Of a stretch of 64,000 nucleotides of DNA, positions 50,126 to 59,705 are shown piece by piece. Origin of the DNA: Lapidilactobacillus wuchangensis (GTDB taxonomy: Bacteria > Bacillota > Bacilli > Lactobacillales > Lactobacillaceae); NCBI RefSeq assembly GCF_003946645.1, contig NZ_RHOU01000001.1:248001-312000 (forward strand). The letters run 5' to 3'. A program made the translations under genes and the position numbers. Within the stretch, counting starts at the first letter, position 1. Each line of letters starts with the position of its first letter. Below the pieces are notes generated by a model. It was not told the origin of the DNA and made no database searches. It worked only from the letters and a program-made list of their open reading frames with translations.

Positions 50126-50884
50126 ATGCTAACCGAGCAACGTTATCAAATCATCTTGCATCGCTTAAGTCAGCAACCCATTTGTAAGATCAATGAGTTG
50201 GTTCATTTAACAGATGCATCAGAGTCGACGATTCGACGTGACTTAGACGAACTGGAGAAGCAAGGGTTACTTGAGCGAATTCATGGTGGCGCTCGCTTGC
50301 TAGTTCATCTAACTGCCGATCGTAATCAAACCGAGCGTGAGCAATTACATCGTTCTGATAAAGAACAAGTGGCGGCTTACGTGGCCCAACATTATTTACA
50401 TCATCAACAGTTCATCTATTTGGACGCGGGCACAACGGTTCAAGAAATCATTCCCTATTTAAAAGATTTCCAAGAACTGACCGTCGTGACTAATAGTATT
50501 GTTACTGCCGGTGCCGTAGCTGAGACTGGCATTGCAACCTATTTGACTGGTGGCAAACTCAAAGCCAATACCCAAGCTTTAGTCGGCATGACCGCAGTGC
50601 AAACTTTAAATAAATATCACTTTGATTTGGCACTGTTAGGCGTCAATGCAATTACACCAGGTGGCGATTTACTAACACCTGATGTTGACGAGGCTGATGT
50701 GAAGCAGCAAGCCGTTCGCCAAGCGAAAAGTGCCGTGGTATTAACCGATGCTTCGAAATTCTCAGAAATTGCCTTTGCTACTTTTGGCAACATTCGTGAC
50801 TTCGCCGCTGTGGTGACGACTGCATTACCAGCAACAATTCGTGATCAATATCATCAAAAAAACATTAAGGAGTTGAGCAAATGA
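50126..50884 (+). CDS. fruR: DeoR family fructose operon repressor
   Basis: 252 residues. The N-terminal DeoR helix-turn-helix is at about 6-57 (RYQIILHRLSQQPICKINELVHLTDASESTIRRDLDEL) and the sugar-phosphate sensor domain at 75-230 (YLDAGTTVQEIIPYL, VTNSIVTA). It most likely senses fructose 1-phosphate. GAGGTG lies before the ATG at 50126. It overlaps fruK by four bases (ATGA), so the repressor is cotranscribed with its targets. Confidence 0.93.
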   Translation: MLTEQRYQIILHRLSQQPICKINELVHLTDASESTIRRDLDELEKQGLLERIHGGARLLVHLTADRNQTEREQLHRSDKEQVAAYVAQHYLHHQQFIYLDAGTTVQEIIPYLKDFQELTVVTNSIVTAGAVAETGIATYLTGGKLKANTQALVGMTAVQTLNKYHFDLALLGVNAITPGGDLLTPDVDEADVKQQAVRQAKSAVVLTDASKFSEIAFATFGNIRDFAAVVTTALPATIRDQYHQKNIKELSK

Positions 50885-51798
50885 TTTATACCATTACGGT
50901 CAATCCTTCAATTGACTATATTATGCGTAACCGCCAGCCACTGGAATTAGGCGCTGTTAATCGTCTTGATGAAACCGTCTTTCTTGCCGGTGGCAAAGGC
51001 GTCAACGTCTCGCAAATCCTCAACCAATTGACTGTACCTAACCAAGCTTGGGGGTTTCTCGGTGGTTTCACCGGTGAGTTTGTTGCCAGTGAATTACAAC
51101 GAAAGCAGATCAATCAACACTTCACTAAAATTGCCGCCAATTCGAGAATCAACGTTAAACTCAAAGCAGATGTGGAAACCGAGCTTAACGCTGCTGGTCC
51201 AGAAGTTACGGCCACAGAAATTGCAGCCTTTAAAGACCAATTTAAGCAACTACAGCCTGGTGATATTGTCGTCATGTCTGGTAGTTTGTTGCCTAGTCTA
51301 CCCACTGACTTTTATCATCAATTGATTAAGTTGGTGCAGGCCCAACATGGTGAGTTTGTTGTTGATACAACTGGCCAAGCTTTGCTGGATACCTTACCAG
51401 AACGTCCCCTCGTGATTAAACCCAATCATCATGAATTAGCCGCCTTATTCAACACGACTTTCCAAGATGACGCCGATTTAATTACCCATGGCCAGCAGTT
51501 ATTGGCAAAAGGTGCCCAACATGTGCTTGTTTCCATGGCTGGTGCTGGTGCCTACTTGATTACACCTGATCACATTTATCATTCAGCAGCACCAAAAGGC
51601 CAAGTTGTGAACTCCGTTGGTGCTGGCGACTCAATGATTGCTGGCTTCGTTGGCGAATTCAGTCAGCATCACGATCCCGTCCAAGCTTTCAATTATGGCT
51701 TGGCTTGCGGCAGTGCCACGGCCTTCACCGAAGACATTGCTGATCGCGATCAAATTGAAGCGATTCGTCCCCAAATTAAAATCACCACAATTGCTTAA
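50881..51798 (+). CDS. fruK: 1-phosphofructokinase
   Basis: Converts fructose 1-phosphate, the product of FruA, to fructose 1,6-bisphosphate. 305 residues of the PfkB family: MIYTITVNPSIDYIM, GGKGVNVSQIL, and the C-terminal signature NSVGAGDSMIAGFVG with the catalytic aspartate. Middle gene of fruRKA; starts within the fruR stop. Confidence 0.95.
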   Translation: MIYTITVNPSIDYIMRNRQPLELGAVNRLDETVFLAGGKGVNVSQILNQLTVPNQAWGFLGGFTGEFVASELQRKQINQHFTKIAANSRINVKLKADVETELNAAGPEVTATEIAAFKDQFKQLQPGDIVVMSGSLLPSLPTDFYHQLIKLVQAQHGEFVVDTTGQALLDTLPERPLVIKPNHHELAALFNTTFQDDADLITHGQQLLAKGAQHVLVSMAGAGAYLITPDHIYHSAAPKGQVVNSVGAGDSMIAGFVGEFSQHHDPVQAFNYGLACGSATAFTEDIADRDQIEAIRPQIKITTIA

Positions 51799-51831
51799 AC
51801 TAAACAATTCAGTATTGGGAGGTATATTTAA

Positions 51832-53805
51832 ATGAAAGTTCAAGATTTATTAGTCAAAGACGCAATGATCATGGATTTGAAAGCAACGACTAAAGAAGCT
51901 GCGATTGATGAAATGGTTGACCGCTATCATCAAGTCGGTATCGTCAGTGATGCCGACAAATACAAAGCGGCTATTTTAAAGCGTGAAGCTGAATCCACAA
52001 CTGGGATTGGCGATGGCATTGCCATGCCTCATGCGAAAACTGATGCTGCTACTCGCGCCGCTGTTTTATTTGCCAAAAGTGATGCTGGGGTTGAGTTCAA
52101 CGCCTTGGACCAACAACCAGTTCATCTATTCTTCATGATCGCCGCACCAGCTGGTGCCAACAACGCTCATTTACAGGCACTTTCAACCTTGTCATCGTTA
52201 CTAATCGATCCAGACTTAGTTGCCGCTCTTAAAAAAGCCCAGACACCTGAAGAAGTTCAACAATTATTCGGCGATGCTCAAGCTGCTAAAGATGCCAAAG
52301 ACCAAGCTGACGAAGCGGCTGAAGCAGCCAAAGCCAGTGCTGCTAAAACAGCCGCACCTGCTGACAAGCCTTATGTCATTGCGGTAACGGCCTGCCCGAC
52401 TGGGATTGCCCACACTTACATGGCCGAAGCAGCCTTGATCAAGGAAGCCGAAGCAATGGGTGTTGACATTAAAGTTGAAACTAATGGTTCTGAAGGTGTT
52501 AAGCATCAGTTAACTGCCGACGATATTAAGCGGGCAACTGGTGTCATCATTGCCGCTGATAAAAAGGTCGAAATGGACCGTTTTGCTGGCAAACATTTGA
52601 TCAATCGTCCGGTCATTGATGGGATTAAAAAACCCCATGAATTAATCGAACAAACCCTCGAAGAAAAAGGCGCGATTTATCAAGCTAAGGGTGACGGTGC
52701 CGCTGCTGCCACTAACGATCAAGATAAAGAAAGTGCTGGTCATAAAATTTATGGTCAATTAATGAATGGGATTTCCAATATGTTGCCATTCGTTGTTGCT
52801 GGCGGGATCGTCATGGCCATTTCCTTCTTGATTGAACGATTCACTGGCGACAAATCCATGTGGTACATCTTCCCTAATCAAATTGGGAATGCTGCTTTCA
52901 GTTTCTTAATTCCTGTTTTAGCAGCCTACATTGCCCAAGCAATTGGTGATCGTCCGGCCTTAATGCCTGGTTTCGTTGGTGGTTACATGGCCAGCCAAGC
53001 TAGCATGAGCTTCATTAGTTCTAAGAGTCCGGCTGGTTTCTTAGGTGGTTTAGCTGCTGGTTTCATTGCTGGTTACTTAGTGGTCTTCTTGAAGAAACTA
53101 TTCAAGAATCTGCCGAAGTCGCTGGATGGTTTAAAGCCAATCTTTATCTTCCCGATTCTTGGTCTAATTCTTACCGGAGCGATTATGTACTTCATTGTTG
53201 ATCCAATCTTCGGGATTATTAATTTAGGAATTACCAACTTCTTAAATAACATGGGTACAGCAAATGCCGTTGTCTTAGGTGCCTTGTTAGCCGGAATGAT
53301 GGCCGTTGATATGGGTGGTCCTTTCAACAAAGCCGCTTATGTCTTTGCCATTGGTGCTTTTGAAACTACCCAAAACGGTGCTTTAATGGCCGCTGTCATG
53401 GTTGGTGGGATGGTGCCACCTTTGGCCATTGCCTTAGCAACGACGATTTGGCCTAACAAGTGGACCAAAGATGAACGTAATTCTGGTTTAAGTAATTATA
53501 TCTTAGGGATTTCTTTCATTACTGAAGGTGCCATTCCTTTCGCCGCTGCAGATCCATTGCGGGTCATCACTTCTAGTGTGATTGGTGCCGTCATCGGTGG
53601 TGGCTTATCACAAGCGTTAGGTGTTAACGTACCAGCGCCTCATGGTGGTTTGTTCGTCCTTCCCTTAGCTGATCACAAGCTGGGCTACCTGATTTCCGTT
53701 ATTGTTGGATCCGTTATCTCCGCAATTATTCTCGGTTTGTGGAAGAAACCCCTCCCGGCCGAACAAAATGGTTTAACTGATAAAAAAGCTAAATCTGTCA
53801 ATTAA
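51832..53805 (+). CDS. fruA: PTS fructose transporter subunit IIABC
   Basis: 657 residues with three fused domains. EIIA is at 1-150 (GIGDGIAMPHAKT, phosphorylated His67). EIIB is at about 180-280 (AVTACPTGIAHTYMA, phosphorylated Cys188). EIIC from about 300 has eight or so membrane helices. An alanine/lysine linker joins A and B. It imports fructose as fructose 1-phosphate using HPr as donor. GGGAGG lies upstream of the ATG. Last gene of the operon, ending in a strong terminator. Confidence 0.96.
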   Translation: MKVQDLLVKDAMIMDLKATTKEAAIDEMVDRYHQVGIVSDADKYKAAILKREAESTTGIGDGIAMPHAKTDAATRAAVLFAKSDAGVEFNALDQQPVHLFFMIAAPAGANNAHLQALSTLSSLLIDPDLVAALKKAQTPEEVQQLFGDAQAAKDAKDQADEAAEAAKASAAKTAAPADKPYVIAVTACPTGIAHTYMAEAALIKEAEAMGVDIKVETNGSEGVKHQLTADDIKRATGVIIAADKKVEMDRFAGKHLINRPVIDGIKKPHELIEQTLEEKGAIYQAKGDGAAAATNDQDKESAGHKIYGQLMNGISNMLPFVVAGGIVMAISFLIERFTGDKSMWYIFPNQIGNAAFSFLIPVLAAYIAQAIGDRPALMPGFVGGYMASQASMSFISSKSPAGFLGGLAAGFIAGYLVVFLKKLFKNLPKSLDGLKPIFIFPILGLILTGAIMYFIVDPIFGIINLGITNFLNNMGTANAVVLGALLAGMMAVDMGGPFNKAAYVFAIGAFETTQNGALMAAVMVGGMVPPLAIALATTIWPNKWTKDERNSGLSNYILGISFITEGAIPFAAADPLRVITSSVIGAVIGGGLSQALGVNVPAPHGGLFVLPLADHKLGYLISVIVGSVISAIILGLWKKPLPAEQNGLTDKKAKSVN

Positions 53806-53819
53806 TTAATAATCATTCA

Positions 53820-53866
53820 AAAAGCGTTCAACAAATTCATTGCGAATTTTGTTGAACGCTTTTTTG
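53820..53866 (+). terminator. intrinsic terminator after fruA
   Basis: AAAGCGTTCAACAAATTC-ATTGC-GAATTTTGTTGAACGCTTTTTTG. About 17 pairs and a T run. Confidence 0.92.
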
Positions 53867-53985
53867 TTGTCGTGATCGACTGCTGCGTACACAAACTACC
53901 AGACCAAAATCTGACTGCCAGACAATCATTTAATGGTCAATTGTCAACATTGACCGACCATTTTTAGCGCCAGAGTGACAACTTG

Positions 53986-55176
53986 CTAATCGTCTTCTTG
54001 CCCTAACTTTTCTGGTTCGCCAATGACGAAGTGCGCGACTAAAGCAATAATTAGAAAGACTACCGCCACTAAGCAGACACCGGTCCAACCAGCATGACTC
54101 CAAGCTGTTGTGGCCGTTAACGTGCCCAGGGAACCACCCAAGAAATAACTGAACATGAAAACTGAATTATTACGACTACTCTCATGACGATTCAGCGATT
54201 GGACAATCGCTTGATTCGAAACCTGACTAAACTGCGTGCCTAAATCTAACAGAATAATCCCCACAATTAAGCCAATTAACCAAACTCCCAGAAGCCAAAA
54301 AACAACAAAAGCAATCCCGGAAAAAATCATCCCTAATCCAACGGTTAACCGCGGCGACCGTTGATCAATTAAATTACCGATCCACGGTGCGGCAATTACA
54401 CCAGCAATTCCTAAAAGTCCCAATAAGCCAGCCACATTACTGCCCAAATGATATTGAGCAGCTAAATAGAAAGCCAGCGTTGACCAGAGCACATTAGACA
54501 TGCCAAACATGCAAAAACCATTGATGGCTGAACCACGTAAGGCTTTTTGTTGGCGGAAAAGTTTCGGTAAAGTTTGAATTACCGGCCAATAATGTAAATT
54601 CTGATGACCCCGAGCATCTCGCGGCAAATAAAGATGAACAATCACCAGAAAAATCAAGTCGATTCCGGCAGCAATCAAATAAATATCTTGCCAAGGCACA
54701 ATACTGCCTAACAAGCCACTGAAGGAACGTGACAAAAGAATCCCCGTTAATAAACCACTCAGTACAATTCCGAGAACTTTCCCCCGTTGGTCACTGGGTG
54801 CTAAATAGCCAGCATAAGGAATAATAATTTGCGGTGCCACTGAGGTAATCCCAATTAAAGTCGTTGCCACGCTAAAGACGGCCACATTCGGCGCCCAGAA
54901 GGCCAACAACAGCGAGCCAATCGATAGAATAATCATCACTTGAATCAAATGATAGCGGTCAAAAATATCCCCTAGTGGCACAATCAGCAGTAACCCAAAG
55001 GCATAACCTAATTGAGTCACCATCGCCAAAGCGCCAACCACTGATTTACTTAAGTTGAAATCAACCGCAATTAAATTCTCAATTGGTTGAATAAAATTCA
55101 AATTAGCCACAATAACGCCAGTGACAATTGCCATTAATAAAATCGTTTTACGTGATAATGTCGTTGTTTCCTTCAC
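53986..55176 (-). CDS. MFS transporter
   Basis: 396 residues with about twelve hydrophobic helices. The loop between helices 2 and 3 has GDIFDRYHL, the GxxxDRxxxR-like major facilitator signature. The mid-protein loop is PRDARGHQNLHYWP. Resembles the arabinose-efflux/drug-efflux subgroup (YbcL-like). The substrate is unknown. Single gene between fruA (convergent) and an ABC-F gene. Confidence 0.88.
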   Translation of the reverse strand: MKETTTLSRKTILLMAIVTGVIVANLNFIQPIENLIAVDFNLSKSVVGALAMVTQLGYAFGLLLIVPLGDIFDRYHLIQVMIILSIGSLLLAFWAPNVAVFSVATTLIGITSVAPQIIIPYAGYLAPSDQRGKVLGIVLSGLLTGILLSRSFSGLLGSIVPWQDIYLIAAGIDLIFLVIVHLYLPRDARGHQNLHYWPVIQTLPKLFRQQKALRGSAINGFCMFGMSNVLWSTLAFYLAAQYHLGSNVAGLLGLLGIAGVIAAPWIGNLIDQRSPRLTVGLGMIFSGIAFVVFWLLGVWLIGLIVGIILLDLGTQFSQVSNQAIVQSLNRHESSRNNSVFMFSYFLGGSLGTLTATTAWSHAGWTGVCLVAVVFLIIALVAHFVIGEPEKLGQEDD

Positions 55177-55295
55177 ATCTAAGACCCCTTAAATTCAAAC
55201 CTGAATAAAAATAATTCAATTAATACCATAACGCTTTTCTTTTCCAAGCGTCAAATTGTTTTTTTGATTTTAGTTACGGACGCTGATAATAACCA

Positions 55296-55334
55296 GACAA
55301 AAACACGTTGATTTTAGCCCATCAACGTGTTTAG
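55296..55334 (-). terminator. intrinsic terminator after ABC-F gene
   Basis: Minus strand AAACACGTTGAT-GGGCTAAA-ATCAACGTGTTTTTG: perfect 12-pair stem, short T run. Confidence 0.82.
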
Positions 55335-55382
55335 TCACTTCATGTTTATTTTTTGTGCTTAGCTTTGGTTCAGGTTAGTTGT

Positions 55383-57014
55383 TTAGCTTTCCGCGCCGCT
55401 TAATTCAGCAATTCGTTGTTGCACTTGCTGATTATTACGGAATTCATCATAAGTGGTTTCTGCTCGATCAACAACACCATGATTAGTCAAGTAAATCAAC
55501 CGATTCGCAATCGTTTGAATGAACTGGTGATCATGAGAGGCAAAGAGAATCGCGCCTTGATAATCAATTAAGCCATCGTTTAACGCCGTGATCGATTCCA
55601 AGTCCAAATGGTTCGTCGGATCATCCAGTAACAGGACGTTTGCTTTCAACAGCATTAACTTCGCCAACATGACCCGAACTTTCTCACCACCAGACAACAC
55701 ATTGACTGACTTCAGCACATCATCACCGGAGAATAACATCCGGCCTAAGAAACCACGTAAGAAGGTATTATCGTCCTCACCAGGTTCCGCAAATTGCCGC
55801 AGCCAATCCAAAATTGGCGTTGGTTCCGTAAACATTTGGTTAAAGTCATTTGGTAAATAAGCCTGACTAGTCGTCACACCCCAGGTAATCGTGCCTGAGT
55901 CGGGAGTAATTTCGCCAGTAATTGCTTTGAATAAAGTCGTTGTGACCATATCATTCTGGCCCAGAAAGGCCACTTTGTCATCCTTATTCAGAATGAAGCT
56001 AACCTGATCAAGAATTTTCTTACCATCGATCGACACCGATAAATTATCAACTTGCAACAGATCATTCCCAATATCACGATTAGGCACAAATTTGATAAAT
56101 GGATAACGCCGTGAGCTTGGTTGAATGTCATCTAAAGTGATTTTATCAAGCATCTTTTTCCGGGAAGTGGCCTGCTTAGATTTAGAGGCATTGGCCGAGA
56201 AACGCGCAATAAAGTCTTGCAGTTCCTTGATTTTTTCTTCTTTTTTAGCATTCTGATCTGCCATTAACTTCTGAGCCAGCTGTGATGATTCCAGCCAGAA
56301 ATCATAATTACCGGCATAAAGTTTGATTTGACCGTAATCAAGATCGGCCATATAAGTACAAACTTTATTTAAGAAATAACGGTCATGAGACACCACAATC
56401 ACGGTGTTCTCAAAGTTGATCAGAAATTCTTCCAGCCAGTCAATTGAAGCAACATCAAGACCGTTGGTTGGCTCGTCAAGTAACAGCACATCAGGCCGAC
56501 CAAATAACGCTTGTGCCAATAAAACTTTCACTTTTTGACCGGCTGTTAAATGAGCCATTTTTTCTTGATGCAAACTTTCGGGGATGTTCAGCCCTTGCAG
56601 CATTTGTGAGGCTTCACCTTCAGCTTCCCAACCACCCATTTCACCAAACTCGGCTTCTAATTCGGCGGCACGAATCCCGTCAGCCTCATCAAAATCTGGT
56701 TTGTTGTAAATAGCGTCTTTAGCCTGCATGATCTCGTACAAAGTCGTGTGGCCCATCAAGACCGTTTCCATGACCGTATATTCATCATAATCGAAATGGT
56801 TCTGTTTTAACGTGGCCAAACGTTCGTTAGGGCCTAAAGTCACGGCACCAGTTGACGGTTGAATTTCCCCTGATAAAACTTTGAGAAAAGTCGATTTGCC
56901 CGCACCATTGGCCCCAATTAAGCCATAACAGTTGCCTGGCACGAATTTAATATTGACATCCTGAAACAATTTGCGATCGGCAAAATGCAAACTGACATCA
57001 CTAACTGTAATCAA
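55383..57014 (-). CDS. ABC-F family ATPase (YkpA/EttA-like)
   Basis: 543 residues, two ABC domains and no membrane segment. Walker A GANGAGKST is at about 38; signature and Walker B VLLLDEPTNGLDV follow in domain 1. In domain 2 the P-loop is unusual: GQNDMVTTTLFK in place of GxxxxGK, followed by LSGGEKVRVMLAKL and LLLDDPTNHLDLES, as in other YkpA proteins. ABC-F proteins act on the ribosome. The start is TTG at 57014 (MITVSDVSLHF), with GAGG nine bases upstream; the ATG at 57029 overlaps that site. Confidence 0.9.
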   Translation of the reverse strand: MITVSDVSLHFADRKLFQDVNIKFVPGNCYGLIGANGAGKSTFLKVLSGEIQPSTGAVTLGPNERLATLKQNHFDYDEYTVMETVLMGHTTLYEIMQAKDAIYNKPDFDEADGIRAAELEAEFGEMGGWEAEGEASQMLQGLNIPESLHQEKMAHLTAGQKVKVLLAQALFGRPDVLLLDEPTNGLDVASIDWLEEFLINFENTVIVVSHDRYFLNKVCTYMADLDYGQIKLYAGNYDFWLESSQLAQKLMADQNAKKEEKIKELQDFIARFSANASKSKQATSRKKMLDKITLDDIQPSSRRYPFIKFVPNRDIGNDLLQVDNLSVSIDGKKILDQVSFILNKDDKVAFLGQNDMVTTTLFKAITGEITPDSGTITWGVTTSQAYLPNDFNQMFTEPTPILDWLRQFAEPGEDDNTFLRGFLGRMLFSGDDVLKSVNVLSGGEKVRVMLAKLMLLKANVLLLDDPTNHLDLESITALNDGLIDYQGAILFASHDHQFIQTIANRLIYLTNHGVVDRAETTYDEFRNNQQVQQRIAELSGAES

Positions 57015-57106
57015 ATTAATAATCCTCATTTCATAAATGGTCGTTAATTCGCATTATACCGGCAATTTAGCCGGGTTGCAAGATGTGGTTGGGTAAAGTA
57101 GCACCC

Positions 57107-57478
57107 TTATTCTGGCCAAGTTCGACCTTGATTAACCTGATGCTTGGCCTGAATCAATTTGAGCGGATCCAAACCTAAAGCCCAGCACATATCGTAAACG
57201 TAAATTTGGACATCTGCTAATTCTTCTTGTAAATGCGCCAAATCACGGTCAGATAAAGGCTCATTTTCTGGATGCCATTTGAAAATTTCCAACACTTCAT
57301 TGGTCTCACCCATTAAAGCAATGGCCAAATCCTTCAAATTACTAGTATCCCAGCCTTTTTCATGGCGAAAATCAACAATAGCTTGCATCATTTGGCGAAT
57401 TTCTGGTGCACTAGTTTCATCTAATTTTAACTTAGCACCGTGATTCTCGGCATCTAATTCATGAATTTGTCCCGACAT
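57107..57478 (-). CDS. MazG-like nucleotide pyrophosphohydrolase
   Basis: 123 residues of the all-alpha NTP pyrophosphatase superfamily (RS21-C6/MazG-like). Metal-binding pattern: MGETNEVLEIFKW (E-x2-E) and HLQEELADVQIYVYDM (E-E-x2-D). Probably hydrolyses a noncanonical or damaged nucleotide, perhaps dCTP analogues. The start is the ATG at 57478. Single gene. Confidence 0.87.
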   Translation of the reverse strand: MSGQIHELDAENHGAKLKLDETSAPEIRQMMQAIVDFRHEKGWDTSNLKDLAIALMGETNEVLEIFKWHPENEPLSDRDLAHLQEELADVQIYVYDMCWALGLDPLKLIQAKHQVNQGRTWPE

Positions 57479-57565
57479 CTAAAAAGCTCCTTTGTTCATC
57501 GATTGATAACATCTTTTATTTTAGCATTGTTAGCGTATATTTTTAAAAAGTCTTGGCATAGCTTA

Positions 57566-57648
57566 GAAACAAAACTTGTACTGACTACATTGCGGGCTTG
57601 CTGGTTGTGGAACGCGGCCGGAACAGAGTCAGACGCCATTCCGTTTTA
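57566..57648. repeat. minimal repeat locus 7 (two inverted type A ends)
   Basis: An 83-base derivative: a plus-oriented type A left end up to TGGTTGTGGAACGCGGCCGG, directly joined to a minus-oriented type A end (AACAGAGTCAGACGCCATTC). Everything between the two ends of a normal locus is missing. Confidence 0.8.
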
Positions 57649-57678
57649 GATTTGTATCATAAATTGCTCTGGCCCCTA

Positions 57679-57721
57679 GTAAAAAGGTGTATTGGTCAAT
57701 AAAACACCAACACACCCTTTT
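57679..57721 (-). terminator. intrinsic terminator after amino-acid transporter
   Basis: Minus strand AAAAGGGTGTGTTGGT-loop-ACCAATACACCTTTTT. About 13 pairs and a T run. Confidence 0.85.
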
Positions 57722-57736
57722 AGATAGCTATTTGTT

Positions 57737-59227
57737 TTACTCTGCTGCCTTTTTCAATGGATCTTTGGCATGCAATTTCTTTTCGAAATACTTCAATAAC
57801 AAGGATAACAACAGTGTTAAGACGAAGTAAATCAAGGAAGCAATCACAAGTGGTAAGAACGGCTTGAAGCTAGAGCCTTGGACCACACTCGTCTGGAACA
57901 TTAATTCACCAACACCGATCACACTGACGATGGCTGATTCCTTCAGTAGGGAAATAAATTCGTTACCCAAGGCTGGCAAAATCGTTTTAACTGCTTGTGG
58001 TAAAACAACTAGGCGCATCGCTTGTTTCCGTGATAAACCTAATGACCGAGCAGCTTCAGTTTGACCCTTTGCTACTGACTCGATCCCCGAACGGATCACT
58101 TCAGAAACATAGGCCCCAGAGTTCAGTGACAAGGCGACGGCTGCTGAAACGAAGGCAGATACATTAAGATGCAATAATTGGGTTCCGAAGTAAATCATGA
58201 ACACTTGAACTAGCAACGGTGTACCCCGAAAATATTGAATATAGACAATGGCAATTGCCTTAACAATTTTATTTTTAGCCCGCTTCATTAATGCCAATAA
58301 AGTTCCTAATAAACTACCAAAGAAGACCCCAATAATCGTTAAAACAATTGTAATTCCAGTACCCTTTAAGAAATAACTGCCATAAGCCTGGAAGAAATTC
58401 TGCTTACTAAACATTTGGGCATTGGCTTCTTTACGCCATTCTTTAAATTGACCATTTTTCTGAACTTTGGTGATGGTTTTATTCACTGATGCCAAGTAAG
58501 CTGGCGCATCTTTAGAAACGGCCACCGCACAGTCATAATCAGAATTGGTAAATTTAATATTAGCTAAAGTTAACGCCTGGTTTTGTTGCACATAGGCATC
58601 AGCCACCGGTGCTTCAACAACCACGGCGCTTAATTTCTTTTGTTGCAAGTTAAGAATTAAGTCAGTCACTTTCTCCAACGAAACCACATTAGCATCGGTC
58701 ATTTCGTCTTTAGCCGTGGTTTCTTGGGTCGTTTGCTTTTGAACACCGACTTTTTGACCTTTAAAATCCATGACGCTGCGATATTTATTTTCTTCGCCCT
58801 TCCGAACAACGACTTTTTGCGCAACTGTCAGGTATGATTTCGAGAAAGCAACTTCCTTTTCCCGTTCTGGTGTTGGCGTCATTGCTGAGACGATCATATC
58901 GACCTTACCAGTCTTTAAACTGCCCAATAAAGAATCAAAGCCCATTTCTTTGATCCGTAATTCGACGCCAATATCTTTGGCTACTTGCCGAGCCAGCGAA
59001 ATATCGAAGCCGACAATTTTGTCTTGGCCATTAATGGTTTTGTGAAATTCATAAGGTGGATAATCAGCTGACACCCCTAAAACCATATAGCCCCGTTTCT
59101 TAATGGCAGTTAAGGTCGGGTCCGTTGCTGCTGCTTGTGTATTCTGAGTTGGCAGCGTCCCCAACGTCCCTAATAAAATCATGACTAAGGCAATTAAGGC
59201 CCATAATTTATGTTTGATTTGCTTCAT
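57737..59227 (-). CDS. amino-acid ABC transporter substrate-binding/permease fusion
   Basis: 496 residues. A signal peptide is at about 1-33, then a family-3 solute-binding domain (33-265: YPPYEFHKTINGQDKIVGFDISLARQVAK). A permease domain at about 280-485 has the His/Glu/Gln family loop EAARSLGLSRKQAMRLVVLPQAVKTILPA. Domain fusion as in GlnPH systems of lactic acid bacteria. Arg, Gln or His are likely substrates, not resolved. Its ATPase is probably the gene at 61660-62400, beyond uvrC. Confidence 0.93.
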   Translation of the reverse strand: MKQIKHKLWALIALVMILLGTLGTLPTQNTQAAATDPTLTAIKKRGYMVLGVSADYPPYEFHKTINGQDKIVGFDISLARQVAKDIGVELRIKEMGFDSLLGSLKTGKVDMIVSAMTPTPEREKEVAFSKSYLTVAQKVVVRKGEENKYRSVMDFKGQKVGVQKQTTQETTAKDEMTDANVVSLEKVTDLILNLQQKKLSAVVVEAPVADAYVQQNQALTLANIKFTNSDYDCAVAVSKDAPAYLASVNKTITKVQKNGQFKEWRKEANAQMFSKQNFFQAYGSYFLKGTGITIVLTIIGVFFGSLLGTLLALMKRAKNKIVKAIAIVYIQYFRGTPLLVQVFMIYFGTQLLHLNVSAFVSAAVALSLNSGAYVSEVIRSGIESVAKGQTEAARSLGLSRKQAMRLVVLPQAVKTILPALGNEFISLLKESAIVSVIGVGELMFQTSVVQGSSFKPFLPLVIASLIYFVLTLLLSLLLKYFEKKLHAKDPLKKAAE

Positions 59228-59475
59228 CGAAATCTTCCTCTTCCAAATATGATAGGAATAGTATACCGCATTATTTATAAATATGCACTATTTTTTCTTA
59301 AATTGTTTTTTTATTCATTAAAAGTAATAATATTCAATTTGAAAATCCCGATTTGTCGGACAAAATACCAAATAGCGTATTTAAAATATTCAATTGTCTA
59401 AGCAAATTTTTTTAATTTTTTTACTGTCTAAGTTAAACTAAAGTCACTCCGGGGGACTAAGGAGTTGTTTGACTG

Positions 59476-59622
59476 ATGAAGTATATAATTTTCACTTTAG
59501 AAATCGCGGCCTGTTTCTTGTGGCTAAAATATGGCACTCATTCTTTTTGGAGTGGTTTCCTAGGGATTCTGGTCATTATCGTTCTATCCCAACTTGCCCA
59601 CACCCTGCTTAAGGCCCGCTGA
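59476..59622 (+). CDS. small membrane protein, 48 residues
   Basis: ORF starting at the ATG at 59476, with AAGGAG 11 bases upstream, ending in TGA at 59620-59622 and followed within 30 bases by a perfect 13-pair terminator. The product MKYIIFTLEIAACFLWLKYG... has two hydrophobic stretches (about 2-18 and 26-40) and a basic end (LLKAR). I do not recognise a family. The isolated plus-strand position with its own ribosome site and terminator argues that it is real. Confidence 0.6.
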   Translation: MKYIIFTLEIAACFLWLKYGTHSFWSGFLGILVIIVLSQLAHTLLKAR

Positions 59623-59648
59623 CCAGCCGCCGTTCTTAATCCTGACCA

Positions 59649-59686
59649 AAATAAAAACGTTGATCATCAAATCGATCAACGTTTTT
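59649..59686. terminator. bidirectional terminator (small ORF / uvrC)
   Basis: AAAAACGTTGATC-ATCAAATC-GATCAACGTTTTT: perfect 13-pair stem with A and T runs on both sides. Serves uvrC (minus) and the 48-residue ORF (plus). Confidence 0.9.
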
Positions 59687-59705
59687 CTCATTGGCAAAAT
59701 ATCGT

